A stretch of 64,000 nt of DNA from Mycolicibacterium sp. CBMA 226 (GTDB lineage Bacteria > Actinomycetota > Actinomycetes > Mycobacteriales > Mycobacteriaceae): the NCBI RefSeq assembly GCF_009729075.1, contig NZ_VTGY01000021.1, forward strand, positions 26,727-90,726, in the 5' to 3' direction. The position numbers and the translations under genes were made by a program. How positions within the stretch are numbered: position 1 is the first letter of the stretch; each line of letters begins with the position of its first letter. Positions 9,142 through 17,246 of this stretch are shown one piece after another. Below the pieces are notes generated by a model. That model did no database searches. It had not been told where the DNA came from and saw nothing but the letters and a program-made list of their open reading frames with translations.

Positions 9142-10602
9142 TCAGGCGGGCAGGTAGATGGACTTGGTGGACTGGTAGGCGAGTAGCCCTTCGGGGCCCA
9201 GCTCGCGACCCAGGCCACTGGATTTCACCCCTCCGAAAGGAGCGCCATGATCCATCGTGAATCCGTTGACTCCGACACTTCCCGTCTGAACCCGACGCGC
9301 GACATCCAGGCCCCGACCGGGGTCACTGGTCCACACGGTGCCGCCCAGACCAAACTCGGAATCGTTGGCGATCCGCACGGCATCGTCAACGGTGTCGTAA
9401 GGAATCACCGCAAGCACCGGCCCGAAGATCTCTTCACGAGCGATGGTGGCGTCGTTGTCGATGTCGGCAAAAATCGTCGGCTCGACAAACCAGCCCTTGT
9501 CGCGCCCCCGAGGCCGGTTCCCGCCCGTAGTGATGGTGCCACCCTCGGCTATACCTTTCGCGATGTAGCCTTCCACCACCTCACGTTGGCGCGCACTGGC
9601 CAGCGGCCCGATCACAGTGGCCGGGTCGAGTGCATCACCGATGGGCAGCGACGACGCCAATGCAGTGAATGCATCGACGATCTCTCGATAGCGCTTGCGC
9701 GGGGCTAGAATTCGGGTGCTGATGTAGCAACTCTGCCCCTGGTTAAGCAAGGTGCTCGCGAACATGCCCTTCATCGCGACGCTCAAATCGACATCATCGA
9801 GGATGATTCCGGCGGACTTGCCACCCAGCTCCAGCGTCACTGGTCGCAGCAGCCGCGCACAAGCTTCGGCGATGGTGCGGCCAGCACCGGTCGAGCCTGT
9901 GAATGCCACCTTGTCCACTCCTGGATGAGCGACGAGGTGTGCCCCGGCGCCGCGCCCCGAGCCGGGGACGATGTTGAGCACACCGGGCGGAAGCTCTGCC
10001 GCGAGAGCGGCTTCGGCGACCAGCATCGCGTCGAGCACTGTTTCCGACGACGGTTTGAGCACCACAGTGCACCCCGCCGCCAGCGCGGGGGCCAACTTGA
10101 AGAACGACAGCGTCTGCGGGAAGTTCCACGGGACCACAGCCCCGACAACGCCGATCGATTCCTGACGCACCAACGTGGTACCGGTGACCAGTGACGCCCG
10201 GCGTTCCTCGATGTCGTTGCAACGCACCAAATCTGCGTAGTAGCGCAGCAGTGTTGCCGGGACCTTCGCCTCGGTTTGGCGGGAAATCCGGATGGGCATG
10301 CCGTTTTGGCTGCTGACAGCCCGCGCGATGCTATCGGCACGTGCGACCAGTTCGTCGGCGAATCGACCCAGCTTTTCGGCACGCCGCGATGGCTCCCAGT
10401 GGGCCCAACCCTGGGGATCATCGAAGGCTTGGCGTGCGGCTGCTACCGCCCAGTCGACATCGGTGGCCTCGGCGGCGGCAACCGTACCGAGCGGTTCCTC
10501 GGTACTGGCCGAACAAACCTCGATTCGCCGCGATGTCGATGGCGCCACCCATTGGCCACCGATGAACAGCGCGTCGTACGTCACCTTGTTGTCGTCGGAC
10601 AT
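9142..10602 (-). CDS. Aldehyde dehydrogenase
   Basis: This 486-aa NAD(P)-dependent enzyme oxidises an aldehyde to a carboxylic acid. The VVPWNFP cofactor segment, the TLELGGKSA glutamate motif and the catalytic cysteine in NQGQSCY are all present. ATG 10602 was chosen because it overlaps the ferredoxin stop as TGATG; the longer frame only runs into the ferredoxin gene. Context suggests it oxidises an aldehyde made by the P450 and the divergent alcohol dehydrogenase. The acid would then go to the acyl-CoA ligase downstream. Confidence 0.92.
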   Translation of the reverse strand: MSDDNKVTYDALFIGGQWVAPSTSRRIEVCSASTEEPLGTVAAAEATDVDWAVAAARQAFDDPQGWAHWEPSRRAEKLGRFADELVARADSIARAVSSQNGMPIRISRQTEAKVPATLLRYYADLVRCNDIEERRASLVTGTTLVRQESIGVVGAVVPWNFPQTLSFFKLAPALAAGCTVVLKPSSETVLDAMLVAEAALAAELPPGVLNIVPGSGRGAGAHLVAHPGVDKVAFTGSTGAGRTIAEACARLLRPVTLELGGKSAGIILDDVDLSVAMKGMFASTLLNQGQSCYISTRILAPRKRYREIVDAFTALASSLPIGDALDPATVIGPLASARQREVVEGYIAKGIAEGGTITTGGNRPRGRDKGWFVEPTIFADIDNDATIAREEIFGPVLAVIPYDTVDDAVRIANDSEFGLGGTVWTSDPGRGLDVARRVQTGSVGVNGFTMDHGAPFGGVKSSGLGRELGPEGLLAYQSTKSIYLPA

Positions 10603-10796
10603 CAGCACTCCTGCAGTCGAAGGGCGCCGGTCGGGCAATTGTCCACCGCCGTCTGCACCTGGGCCTGTTCGTCGTCGGCGATGTCTTCGCGGGCGAGAGT
10701 CAGTACGCCGTCGTCATCGATCTGGAAAATCTCGGGCAGCAAGGATTCACAGAGTCCGATGCTGGCGCACCGCGTTGGATCGACACTGAGCTTCAT
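10602..10796 (-). CDS. 3Fe-4S ferredoxin
   Basis: This 64-aa ferredoxin carries cluster ligands in CASIGLC (Cys10 and Cys16) and NCPTGA (Cys54). That leaves three cysteines and one non-cysteine position, which fits a 3Fe-4S cluster. Such small ferredoxins pass electrons from a reductase to cytochrome P450s. It is the first gene of the minus operon that includes the P450 at 2842-4074. It overlaps the aldehyde dehydrogenase start, and the much longer open frame around it is an artefact antisense to the alcohol dehydrogenase. The central residue of the first motif is Ile, which is unusual. Confidence 0.9.
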   Translation of the reverse strand: MKLSVDPTRCASIGLCESLLPEIFQIDDDGVLTLAREDIADDEQAQVQTAVDNCPTGALRLQEC

Positions 10797-10943
10797 ACCT
10801 GCCAGTAGACCCGTGGTCGGCACCGCGGGACCAGACCATTGACCATTCGCTAGCCGTTCGGTCACCAAATCTGGCCAGTTGATGCGATGCCACCGTGGAT
10901 GGCGGACAGATAGCGTCGGATTATCCCAATCGAGGAGGCAACG
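10797..10943. promoter_or_regulatory. Divergent promoter region
   Basis: This 147-nt gap separates the minus ferredoxin operon from the plus alcohol dehydrogenase and must hold both promoters. TGACC at 10840 and GGTCA ending at 10864 flank an internal GCTAGC, forming a slightly asymmetric inverted repeat that could be an operator. The ribosome site GAGGAGG lies just before the alcohol dehydrogenase ATG. I could not identify -10/-35 elements with confidence. Confidence 0.4.
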
Positions 10944-12026
10944 ATGCTGGCGCAGGCAGCCGTATTGGACGGTCCCACTGCCGAATTCGCCGTACGCGGC
11001 ATCGAGGTCCGCGAGCCGGGGCCAGGCGAGGTTTTGGTGGCCGTTCGAGCCGTCGGGATGTGTCACACCGACATCACGGCGCGGCACTCGCCGATACCAC
11101 TCGCATTCCCGGTTGTGTTGGGACACGAGGGCGCGGGAGTCGTCGAGGCCGTCGGGTCGGGCGTTACCGCAGTGCGCGCGGGCGACCGGGTCGTGTTGAC
11201 CTACGACTCGTGCGGCGATTGCGACAACTGCCACACCGGCCAGCCCGGATATTGCACAGAATTCTTTGGTCGCAACATGACTGGGCGTGGCCTCGGCTGC
11301 TCGTCTCCACTGCGGTGCGACGGCGAGGAGATCAGCGGTCGCTGGTTCGGGCAGTCGTCGTTTGCGACCCATGCCATCGTCGGTGAACGATGTCTGGTCA
11401 AGGTCGGCGATGAGCTGCCATTCAGCGAGCTGGCGCCGTTGGGCTGTGGTGTACAGACGGGCGTCGGAGCCGTAGTGCACACGCTCGGCCTCCGCTTCGG
11501 CCAGTCGCTTGTGGTGTATGGGGCTGGAGCGGTCGGCCTTTCGGCAGTAATGGCCGCGCACGCCAGCGGTGCGCGCGAGGTGATCGCGGTCGACCTCCAC
11601 GAGAGTCGTCGCGAGCTGGCGCTGGAACTTGGCGCCACACGGGTGTTTGACGGATCCGACCCCGAACTGGCGGCGCAGGTGCGCACCGTCACGGGCGGAT
11701 GCGATTTCGCGCTCGACACCACGGGAGTGCCGGCGGTGATGAACACGGCACTGGCCACATTGCGCAGCCGGGGCATGCTTGGCATCGTAGGCAGCACTGC
11801 CTCCAAGTTGAGTTTCGCGACCGGCGCCATGGCGACCAAACGGATTGCTTTCCTTTTCGAAGGTGACACCGCCCCAAAACAATTCATTCCGCAACTGATC
11901 GCGCTGCGACTTGCCGGGCGTCTGCCGTACGACCGACTGATCACCACATTCGACTTCGCCAACATCAACGATGCCGAAGCCGCATCGATTGACGGATCGG
12001 TCGTCAAACCTGTTCTGGTGATGTGA
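10944..12026 (+). CDS. adh: Zinc-dependent alcohol dehydrogenase
   Basis: This 360-aa medium-chain dehydrogenase interconverts alcohols and aldehydes or ketones with NAD(P). It has the catalytic-zinc segment GMCHTDITAR, the GHEGAGVVEAVG motif, a structural-zinc set (CGDCDNCHTGQPGYC) and the nucleotide-binding GAGAVG. The overall length and cysteine pattern match aryl/terpene-alcohol dehydrogenases. A GAGGAGG ribosome site precedes the ATG. It diverges from the ferredoxin-aldehyde dehydrogenase operon and could make the aldehyde used there. It is convergent with the TetR gene, 17 nt away. Confidence 0.92.
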   Translation: MLAQAAVLDGPTAEFAVRGIEVREPGPGEVLVAVRAVGMCHTDITARHSPIPLAFPVVLGHEGAGVVEAVGSGVTAVRAGDRVVLTYDSCGDCDNCHTGQPGYCTEFFGRNMTGRGLGCSSPLRCDGEEISGRWFGQSSFATHAIVGERCLVKVGDELPFSELAPLGCGVQTGVGAVVHTLGLRFGQSLVVYGAGAVGLSAVMAAHASGAREVIAVDLHESRRELALELGATRVFDGSDPELAAQVRTVTGGCDFALDTTGVPAVMNTALATLRSRGMLGIVGSTASKLSFATGAMATKRIAFLFEGDTAPKQFIPQLIALRLAGRLPYDRLITTFDFANINDAEAASIDGSVVKPVLVM

Positions 12027-12043
12027 GAATCGTGGCGCTCTGA

Positions 12044-12691
12044 TCACACCACTTTCTGGGCGGCTTCCAGAAAGTCGGTGAGGGCAGCGGCAGTTGCTTT
12101 ACGGCTGCGGTTGCTCTCGCCGGCAGCCCACCGGGGAAGGAACTCGCTCCACATGCAGACCAAGAGTGTTGCGCGAATTTCGGCCACTGCGGGCCTCATG
12201 CCGGAATTCTCGAGGGACCGACGCACCTTGCGGACCTGGCGCGCGAAAACTGCATCGGCCCAGCGCCGAACAGCAGGATCGACGGCAGCAGCCGCTTGAG
12301 CATGATTCCAGATTCGGCCAAGTTTGCGCCACGCGGTGAGCGTGTGCTCGTATGCAGCCTCTGTATCGGCACGTGTGTGGGCTGCGGCGAATTCGCGGAA
12401 GAGTTCGAGTTCACCTGGTAGGAGGTCCCGCAGCGCCGCCTGGAGAATCTCCGACTTACTGTCGAAGTGCAGGTAGATGGTGCCCCGATTCAGATTTGCC
12501 CGTCCGGCGATGTCCTCCATTGTGGAGCCGGCGAAGTCACGTTCGTCGAAGACGTCGAGAGCCGCTTCGATCACCCTGCGGCGCGTCAGTTCCCGTTGCA
12601 ACTGCCGCAGTGACGGTTTTTGTGCGGGGCGTTCGGCTGCAGACCGCGGCCGACGGCGACCTTGAGGCGCACTGCGAGTCATCTCCCCCAC
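12044..12691 (-). CDS. TetR-family regulator (paralogue 1)
   Basis: This 215-aa transcription regulator has an N-terminal helix-turn-helix with recognition segment RANLNRGTIYLHF and a ligand-binding C-terminal domain. It is closely similar over its length to the regulators at 18815 and 27049; all share the LTRxRVIxAA entry, the DI(A)xRANL segment and an xGRIWxH core. The GTG at 12691 (GAAG upstream) seems better placed than ATG 12682, which directly abuts GGGGGAG. It is the last gene of the minus operon SCP2-P450-ALDH-SDR-TetR, so it probably senses that pathway's substrate or CoA-ester. Confidence 0.9.
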   Translation of the reverse strand: MGEMTRSAPQGRRRPRSAAERPAQKPSLRQLQRELTRRRVIEAALDVFDERDFAGSTMEDIAGRANLNRGTIYLHFDSKSEILQAALRDLLPGELELFREFAAAHTRADTEAAYEHTLTAWRKLGRIWNHAQAAAAVDPAVRRWADAVFARQVRKVRRSLENSGMRPAVAEIRATLLVCMWSEFLPRWAAGESNRSRKATAAALTDFLEAAQKVV

Positions 12692-12761
12692 TGACTTCGA
12701 CCCATTCTTCGATTTCTCCCGATCGTTTGAGATTACTCAGCAGATCATCGTCTAGCGATGC

Positions 12762-13604
12762 TCAAGCAGGTCCTTCGACGCCACGCACGCGGTCCTCGTA
12801 GGCCTTGCGTTGAGCCACATCGACGTCGTCGACGAATAGTTTCTCGCTCCCGAGCGCCCGGGTGAGCGACTCGTAAATGCCACGAGGCACGAATCTCGAC
12901 GTCGCCACCAGCAGACCGGCAACCCGAGGAACGTCTACCCGCGCTTTGGGCTTGCGAATGACGCCCACGATCACATCGGCGATGTCCTCGGGCTCGGCAT
13001 TCTTCAGCCCCTTCGGCCCGTGGGTCCCCGCAATCAGTTCGGTGTTGGTGAACGCGGGTAGCACTGCCGAGAATTTCACACCCGAAGTCCGGTATTCCAA
13101 ACGCGCACAATGGGTGAACTGTAATGCCGCGGCCTTGCTAGCGACGTACGTAGCCAGCCCCGGCGCCGGCCCTTCCGCAGCAAGCGAAGAAACATTGATC
13201 ACATGACCGCTTCGGCGGGCGACCATGCGGCGGGCTGCGAGCTTGCTGCCGATGATCACGCCCATCACGTTGATATCGAGAATGCGGCGGGTAACGGCGT
13301 CGGGTTCGTCGATGATCTTGCCGACCGGCATCACTCCGGCATTGTTGATCAGCACGTCGATGGGCCCAAGCTCCCGCTCGACGCGGTCGAGAAAGTCGGC
13401 AAACGAATTGGAGTCGGTCACATCTAGTTTCGCGGCCAATGGTAGCCCAAGCTCGGCACCGGAGTTCTTGACCTTCAGCTCATCGACGTCACCGATCGCC
13501 ACACGTGCGCCGAGCCGGTGCAATGCACCAGCGGTGGCGAGCCCAATGCCCCGTGCTCCTCCGGTGATCACGATGACCTTGTCGCGAATTGCGTTGTCCG
13601 ACAT
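12762..13604 (-). CDS. Short-chain dehydrogenase/reductase
   Basis: This 280-aa classical SDR has ITGGARGIG at the N-terminus, NNAG in the middle, the catalytic Ser in NVSSLA and YVASK. It probably oxidises the alcohol made by the P450 two genes upstream, giving the aldehyde substrate of the adjacent aldehyde dehydrogenase. Its ATG directly follows the aldehyde dehydrogenase stop with no gap, which suggests translational coupling. The C-terminal 60 residues are longer than in minimal SDRs and may shape substrate specificity. The substrate is unknown. Confidence 0.9.
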   Translation of the reverse strand: MSDNAIRDKVIVITGGARGIGLATAGALHRLGARVAIGDVDELKVKNSGAELGLPLAAKLDVTDSNSFADFLDRVERELGPIDVLINNAGVMPVGKIIDEPDAVTRRILDINVMGVIIGSKLAARRMVARRSGHVINVSSLAAEGPAPGLATYVASKAAALQFTHCARLEYRTSGVKFSAVLPAFTNTELIAGTHGPKGLKNAEPEDIADVIVGVIRKPKARVDVPRVAGLLVATSRFVPRGIYESLTRALGSEKLFVDDVDVAQRKAYEDRVRGVEGPA

Positions 13605-15140
13605 CTACTTGCCTCCGTTGCTGATTCCGAGTCGACGCCCGCCGCGCGCAGCCAGGGCACGCATGATCGTCGTCGCGATCTTGAACTTGGCCGGCGAGTA
13701 CGGATACCAGATGAGTTCCTTCTTCTGGGTCGGGATGCGGGGCGTCGTGAGCACCTGCTTGCGGCAGTACTTTCGGATGCCGTCAGCTCCGCCCCAGCGC
13801 GCACCGATGCCGGACTCTTTCCAGCCGCCCATGGGCAGCGCGAAGGCGAAGAAATTGGAACCCATGTCGTTGATGTTCACGGCACCCGCTTCGATACGGC
13901 GCGCAACTCGCTCGGCACGGGCCTTGTCGCCGCTCCAGACTGTGGCAGACAACCCGTAGCGCGAGTCATTGGCCAGTGTGACGGCCTCGTCCTCGTCGGC
14001 GACCCGGATTATCGGCAACACCGGTCCAAAAGTCTCCTCTTGGACGCACGACATCGACTGCTGCACGTCCACCAGAACGGTTGGCTCGTAGAACGTACCG
14101 GTGCCGGTGGGTTTCCCACCTGTCAGAACGCGCGCACCCGCGGCGACGGCCTCGTCGACGTGGCGCGCGACGATGTCGCGTTGGGTCATCGTGGCCATCG
14201 GTCCGATGTCGAATTCCGGTTTCGGTCCGTCCTGTCCCTGCCGCAGCTCCCCGACACACTGCACGACCTTGGCGACGAACTCGTCGTGGACCGAGTCCTC
14301 CACGTACACACGCTCGATCGACACGCACACCTGGCCCGCGTTCAACAGTGCGCCGTAGGTGATGCCGTTGGCTGCTCGGTCCAGATCGGCATCGGCGAGC
14401 ACAATCGCCGGGTCCTTGCCTCCCAGCTCCAGGCTGCACGGGATGAGCCGTTCGGCGCACGCACGCGCGATCGCCCGGCCCGTGGCCACCGAGCCGGTGA
14501 ATGCCACGTAATCGACGGAATCCACTACGGCAGCACCGGTTTCGCCCCCACCGGTGATGACTGCGAGCACCTTCGGCGCACCGATCTCGGTCCAGCCGCG
14601 GGCGAGCTCCAGCGCTGCCAGTGGCGTCACCTCTGACGGCTTGATCAGCACCGCCGCGCCGGCCGCCAACGCCGGGATCGCGTCGTAGACCGGCATGAGC
14701 ATCGGGAAATTCCATGGCGAAATGACGCCGACTACTGGGAACGGCCGGTAGATCGTCGTGAGCCGCTTTACTTTTCCGAGCGCGTTGTGGGCCGACGGGT
14801 GCGTGTCACGCAGGAATCCGGCCGCGCTTGTCGCGTAATAGTTGATGAGATCAGTCGCCATCGGCACCTCGAAACTGGTCTCCAGGCGCGGCTTACCGGT
14901 CTCCGACTGCAGGATATCGCCGATATGTTCGGCGTTGTCGTACAGCCAATTCTGGAATCGGCGCAGCCAGCGTTCACGCCCCCTCGGTCCGATGGCCTCC
15001 CATTCCCGTTGCGCAGCACGAAGTTCGGCGACCTTGGCCGCGATTGACTCTGCCGTCTCGATGGGGACTTCGCCGACGATCCGACCGTCTGCGGGGTTTC
15101 GCACCGAGATGGTGCTTGCAGCCAGGGTTTCGCTCTCCAC
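13605..15140 (-). CDS. Aldehyde dehydrogenase (succinate-semialdehyde dehydrogenase-like)
   Basis: This 511-aa NAD(P)-dependent aldehyde dehydrogenase has ISPWNFP, the SLELGGKDPA glutamate motif and catalytic Cys in NAGQVCVS. The C-terminal part includes a short basic extension. It follows the P450 by 24 nt and precedes the SDR without a gap. In context it would oxidise the SDR product to an acid, which the ligase in the divergent operon could activate. It resembles GabD2-type enzymes, but operon context argues for a larger aldehyde than succinate semialdehyde. Confidence 0.92.
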   Translation of the reverse strand: MESETLAASTISVRNPADGRIVGEVPIETAESIAAKVAELRAAQREWEAIGPRGRERWLRRFQNWLYDNAEHIGDILQSETGKPRLETSFEVPMATDLINYYATSAAGFLRDTHPSAHNALGKVKRLTTIYRPFPVVGVISPWNFPMLMPVYDAIPALAAGAAVLIKPSEVTPLAALELARGWTEIGAPKVLAVITGGGETGAAVVDSVDYVAFTGSVATGRAIARACAERLIPCSLELGGKDPAIVLADADLDRAANGITYGALLNAGQVCVSIERVYVEDSVHDEFVAKVVQCVGELRQGQDGPKPEFDIGPMATMTQRDIVARHVDEAVAAGARVLTGGKPTGTGTFYEPTVLVDVQQSMSCVQEETFGPVLPIIRVADEDEAVTLANDSRYGLSATVWSGDKARAERVARRIEAGAVNINDMGSNFFAFALPMGGWKESGIGARWGGADGIRKYCRKQVLTTPRIPTQKKELIWYPYSPAKFKIATTIMRALAARGGRRLGISNGGK

Positions 15141-15164
15141 GGGATGGGTCTCTTTCGCCGACAG

Positions 15165-16415
15165 TTATGCGCGGGGACCCGTGTGCATGGGCATGCTGCG
15201 GATCGCGTTCATGAAGTGGCCCGGGATGTAGCTGGGCTGAGCCACGGTCAATTCCGGATACGTCGTGAGCAGCCGGGTGAACAATGCGCGCAATTGTGCT
15301 TTCGCAATCGGGGCGCCCATACAGTAGTGGGCACCTCCCCCGCCGAAACCGAGATGATCGTTGGGATTGCGCAGGATGTCGAACGCGTCGGGATTCTCGA
15401 ATACCTTCTCGTCGCGATTGCCCGACGAATAGAAGAGCACGACCTTTTCGCCCTTCCGGATCGCCTGACCGCCCAGCTCGGTGTCGCAGGTCGCGGTCCG
15501 GGCGAACGTCATCACGGGAGTGGAATGACGGACGAATTCCTCGATCGCCGAGTTGATCCGGCCCGGCAGGTCGGCCAGCAGTAGAGCGCGCTGGTCGGGA
15601 TTACGGGTGAGTTCGTACATCGCGGCCGAGGTGGTTTGGCGGGTGGTGTCGTTGCCCGCGCTCGCGAGCAGCACGAAGAAGGCCCCGATCTCGGCGTCGG
15701 ACAGCTTTTCGCCATCGAGCTCGGCTTCGACTAATGCCGAGATCAGATCGTCGGCCGGATCTGTCCGCCTGCGCTCGGCCATCTCCATCGCGTAGGTGGC
15801 GAGAACGACGACGCCGCCGAACAGCACCTCCAACCCTTCCCTGCCCTCGAGGTATTCCTCGTCCGAACTGGACACCATGTCTTCCACCGCGGTCAGCATC
15901 GTCTCGCGGTCGGCCTCGGGGACGCCGAGCATGCGCGCGATCGTCATCGCCGGCAGACGCATCGATACCCGCTGGACGAAGTCGCCGCCCTCGTCATCAG
16001 CGAGTTGATCGACGACGGCCTGCGCGTCGTGTTCGATCTGGTCCGTGATCTGGCGCACGGCACGCATGCTGAACGCCTTCTGCACGAGCCCACGAACACT
16101 TGCATGCCGAGGATTGTCCATACCGAGGAACGACGCCGCCGCCTCGAGCATCTCGGGCGGAAGACTATCGAGGTGAATGCCCTGCGACGAGCAAAAGGTT
16201 TCGTGATCTCGCGAGACGCGCCGAATGTCTGCGTGGCTGAGCGCTGCCCAGAATCCGTCCTCCGGGTCCGGTTCCGGGAACACCGGCGTGGCCGGCTGAC
16301 GCACCCAGCGCACAGGCTGCTCCGCTCGTAGCTCGGCAAAGATCCTGGCACGGGTGTCGGGATCCTGCGACCAGAATCCATAGTCCGACAGGTCGGTGAT
16401 CGTCTGTTGCTGCAC
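15165..16415 (-). CDS. Cytochrome P450
   Basis: This 416-aa P450 has AGNDTTRQT in the I-helix, EEFVRH (ExxR) and the heme loop FGGGGAHYCMG with Cys365. The heme loop has Met instead of the usual Leu after the Cys. The N-terminal region resembles terpene or steroid hydroxylases such as the linalool-8-monooxygenase/CYP125-like groups. It lies 23 nt after an SCP2-like gene and 24 nt before the aldehyde dehydrogenase. The ferredoxin at 17028, on the other side of the divergent promoter, is the likely redox partner. Confidence 0.93.
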   Translation of the reverse strand: MQQQTITDLSDYGFWSQDPDTRARIFAELRAEQPVRWVRQPATPVFPEPDPEDGFWAALSHADIRRVSRDHETFCSSQGIHLDSLPPEMLEAAASFLGMDNPRHASVRGLVQKAFSMRAVRQITDQIEHDAQAVVDQLADDEGGDFVQRVSMRLPAMTIARMLGVPEADRETMLTAVEDMVSSSDEEYLEGREGLEVLFGGVVVLATYAMEMAERRRTDPADDLISALVEAELDGEKLSDAEIGAFFVLLASAGNDTTRQTTSAAMYELTRNPDQRALLLADLPGRINSAIEEFVRHSTPVMTFARTATCDTELGGQAIRKGEKVVLFYSSGNRDEKVFENPDAFDILRNPNDHLGFGGGGAHYCMGAPIAKAQLRALFTRLLTTYPELTVAQPSYIPGHFMNAIRSMPMHTGPRA

Positions 16416-16438
16416 TTAACTCTCCTGGGTGCGCGGGG

Positions 16439-16849
16439 TCACGCCGACGGTGATGCGGCGTCTTTTTCCGCCGTCAGCTGTTCGTACAACGGGTACACCG
16501 GCTTAGCTGCCGGAATCAGCTTGAGCACCTTGGCGACTGCGCCTTCCACCTTCACCTGACCACGTGCCAACGCAACGGCGGCGTTCAGCTTGCCGCGCCA
16601 GAACTTGTCGCCGTCGTCTGCCGACATGCGCATCGTGACATCCGGAACAACACCGCTATCACCCTCGAAAACTTCGATCGCCGGCTCGCGCAGCACAAGC
16701 GTCAGCGTCGCGGACGGTTCGTGGAACTCGTAACGCAGAACCATGTCAGCCGCGCGCAGCTTGGGACCCGCCTCGGGTTGATCGTTCGCGAGCCGGAAGG
16801 CGCCGCCGATGTACCTGAAAACCTCGCCCGCGTCGGCGAAATACGGCAT
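16439..16849 (-). CDS. SCP2-like sterol-carrier domain protein
   Basis: This roughly 136-aa small protein consists almost entirely of an SCP2-type lipid-binding domain: a helical start, then FEGDSGVVPDVTMRMSA-like strands, a KFWRGKLN segment and a GQVKVEGAVAKVL segment. SCP2 domains bind sterols, fatty acids or acyl-CoAs in a hydrophobic tunnel. The ATG at 16849 was preferred over the longer frame beginning at 16933, because GAAGGGA lies upstream and the extension would overlap the palindrome at 16928. As first gene of the P450 operon it may deliver hydrophobic substrate to the P450. Confidence 0.82.
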   Translation of the reverse strand: MPYFADAGEVFRYIGGAFRLANDQPEAGPKLRAADMVLRYEFHEPSATLTLVLREPAIEVFEGDSGVVPDVTMRMSADDGDKFWRGKLNAAVALARGQVKVEGAVAKVLKLIPAAKPVYPLYEQLTAEKDAASPSA

Positions 16850-16927
16850 GGCCATCCCTTCGATAAAGCGAAAAGTACTGACTGACAATGCAATCCTAAT
16901 AGCATCCCGTGTCACGGTAGGCGACTC

Positions 16928-16942
16928 GTACACTCAGTGTAC
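16928..16942. promoter_or_regulatory. Perfect palindrome in divergent promoter (candidate TetR operator)
   Basis: GTACACT and AGTGTAC flank a single C, giving a perfect 15-bp palindrome. It lies 79 nt upstream of the SCP2 gene and 85 nt upstream of the divergent ferredoxin gene, well placed to control both operons. Both operons end in related TetR genes, which are the natural candidates to bind it. Confidence 0.6.
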
Positions 16943-17027
16943 ATACTGTTGATTTGTTGGCAAGAGTGTTGACATAGCGGCGTCGCAGAGCAATGCTGGC
17001 TACGCGATCACACGGAATGGGATGGGC

Positions 17028-17243
17028 ATGACATTTACCGCTCGCATCGACAAAGACATCTGCATGAGTTCCGGTATCTGCGTGTCCAACTACGCCGAAG
17101 CGTTCCGGTTCGACGCCGACGAACTTGCCGAGCCGATCGATGGTGGCATTGCGCTGACACTTGAGCAGTTGCGATCGGCGGTCGGCACCTGTCCGTCCGG
17201 AGCGATCGAGCTGCTGCGTGACGGCGTTCCGATCGATGACTGA
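17028..17243 (+). CDS. 3Fe-4S ferredoxin
   Basis: This 71-aa ferredoxin has ligands in CMSSGIC and in TCPSGA, a three-cysteine pattern expected for a 3Fe-4S cluster. It would pass electrons to the divergently encoded P450 at 15165-16415. ATG 17028 (MTFTAR) fits the family start better than ATG 17022, although both are possible. It is first in a plus operon with an acyl-CoA ligase 3 nt downstream and a TetR gene. The position between the two cysteines of the first motif is Ser where many relatives have His. Confidence 0.9.
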   Translation: MTFTARIDKDICMSSGICVSNYAEAFRFDADELAEPIDGGIALTLEQLRSAVGTCPSGAIELLRDGVPIDD

Positions 17244-17246
17244 CCC

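Noticed and set aside
11201..12007. Long antisense open frame over the alcohol dehydrogenase
   Set aside because: It has no recognisable domain and the plus strand encodes a complete zinc alcohol dehydrogenase with all motifs. Long shadow frames are expected in GC-rich DNA.
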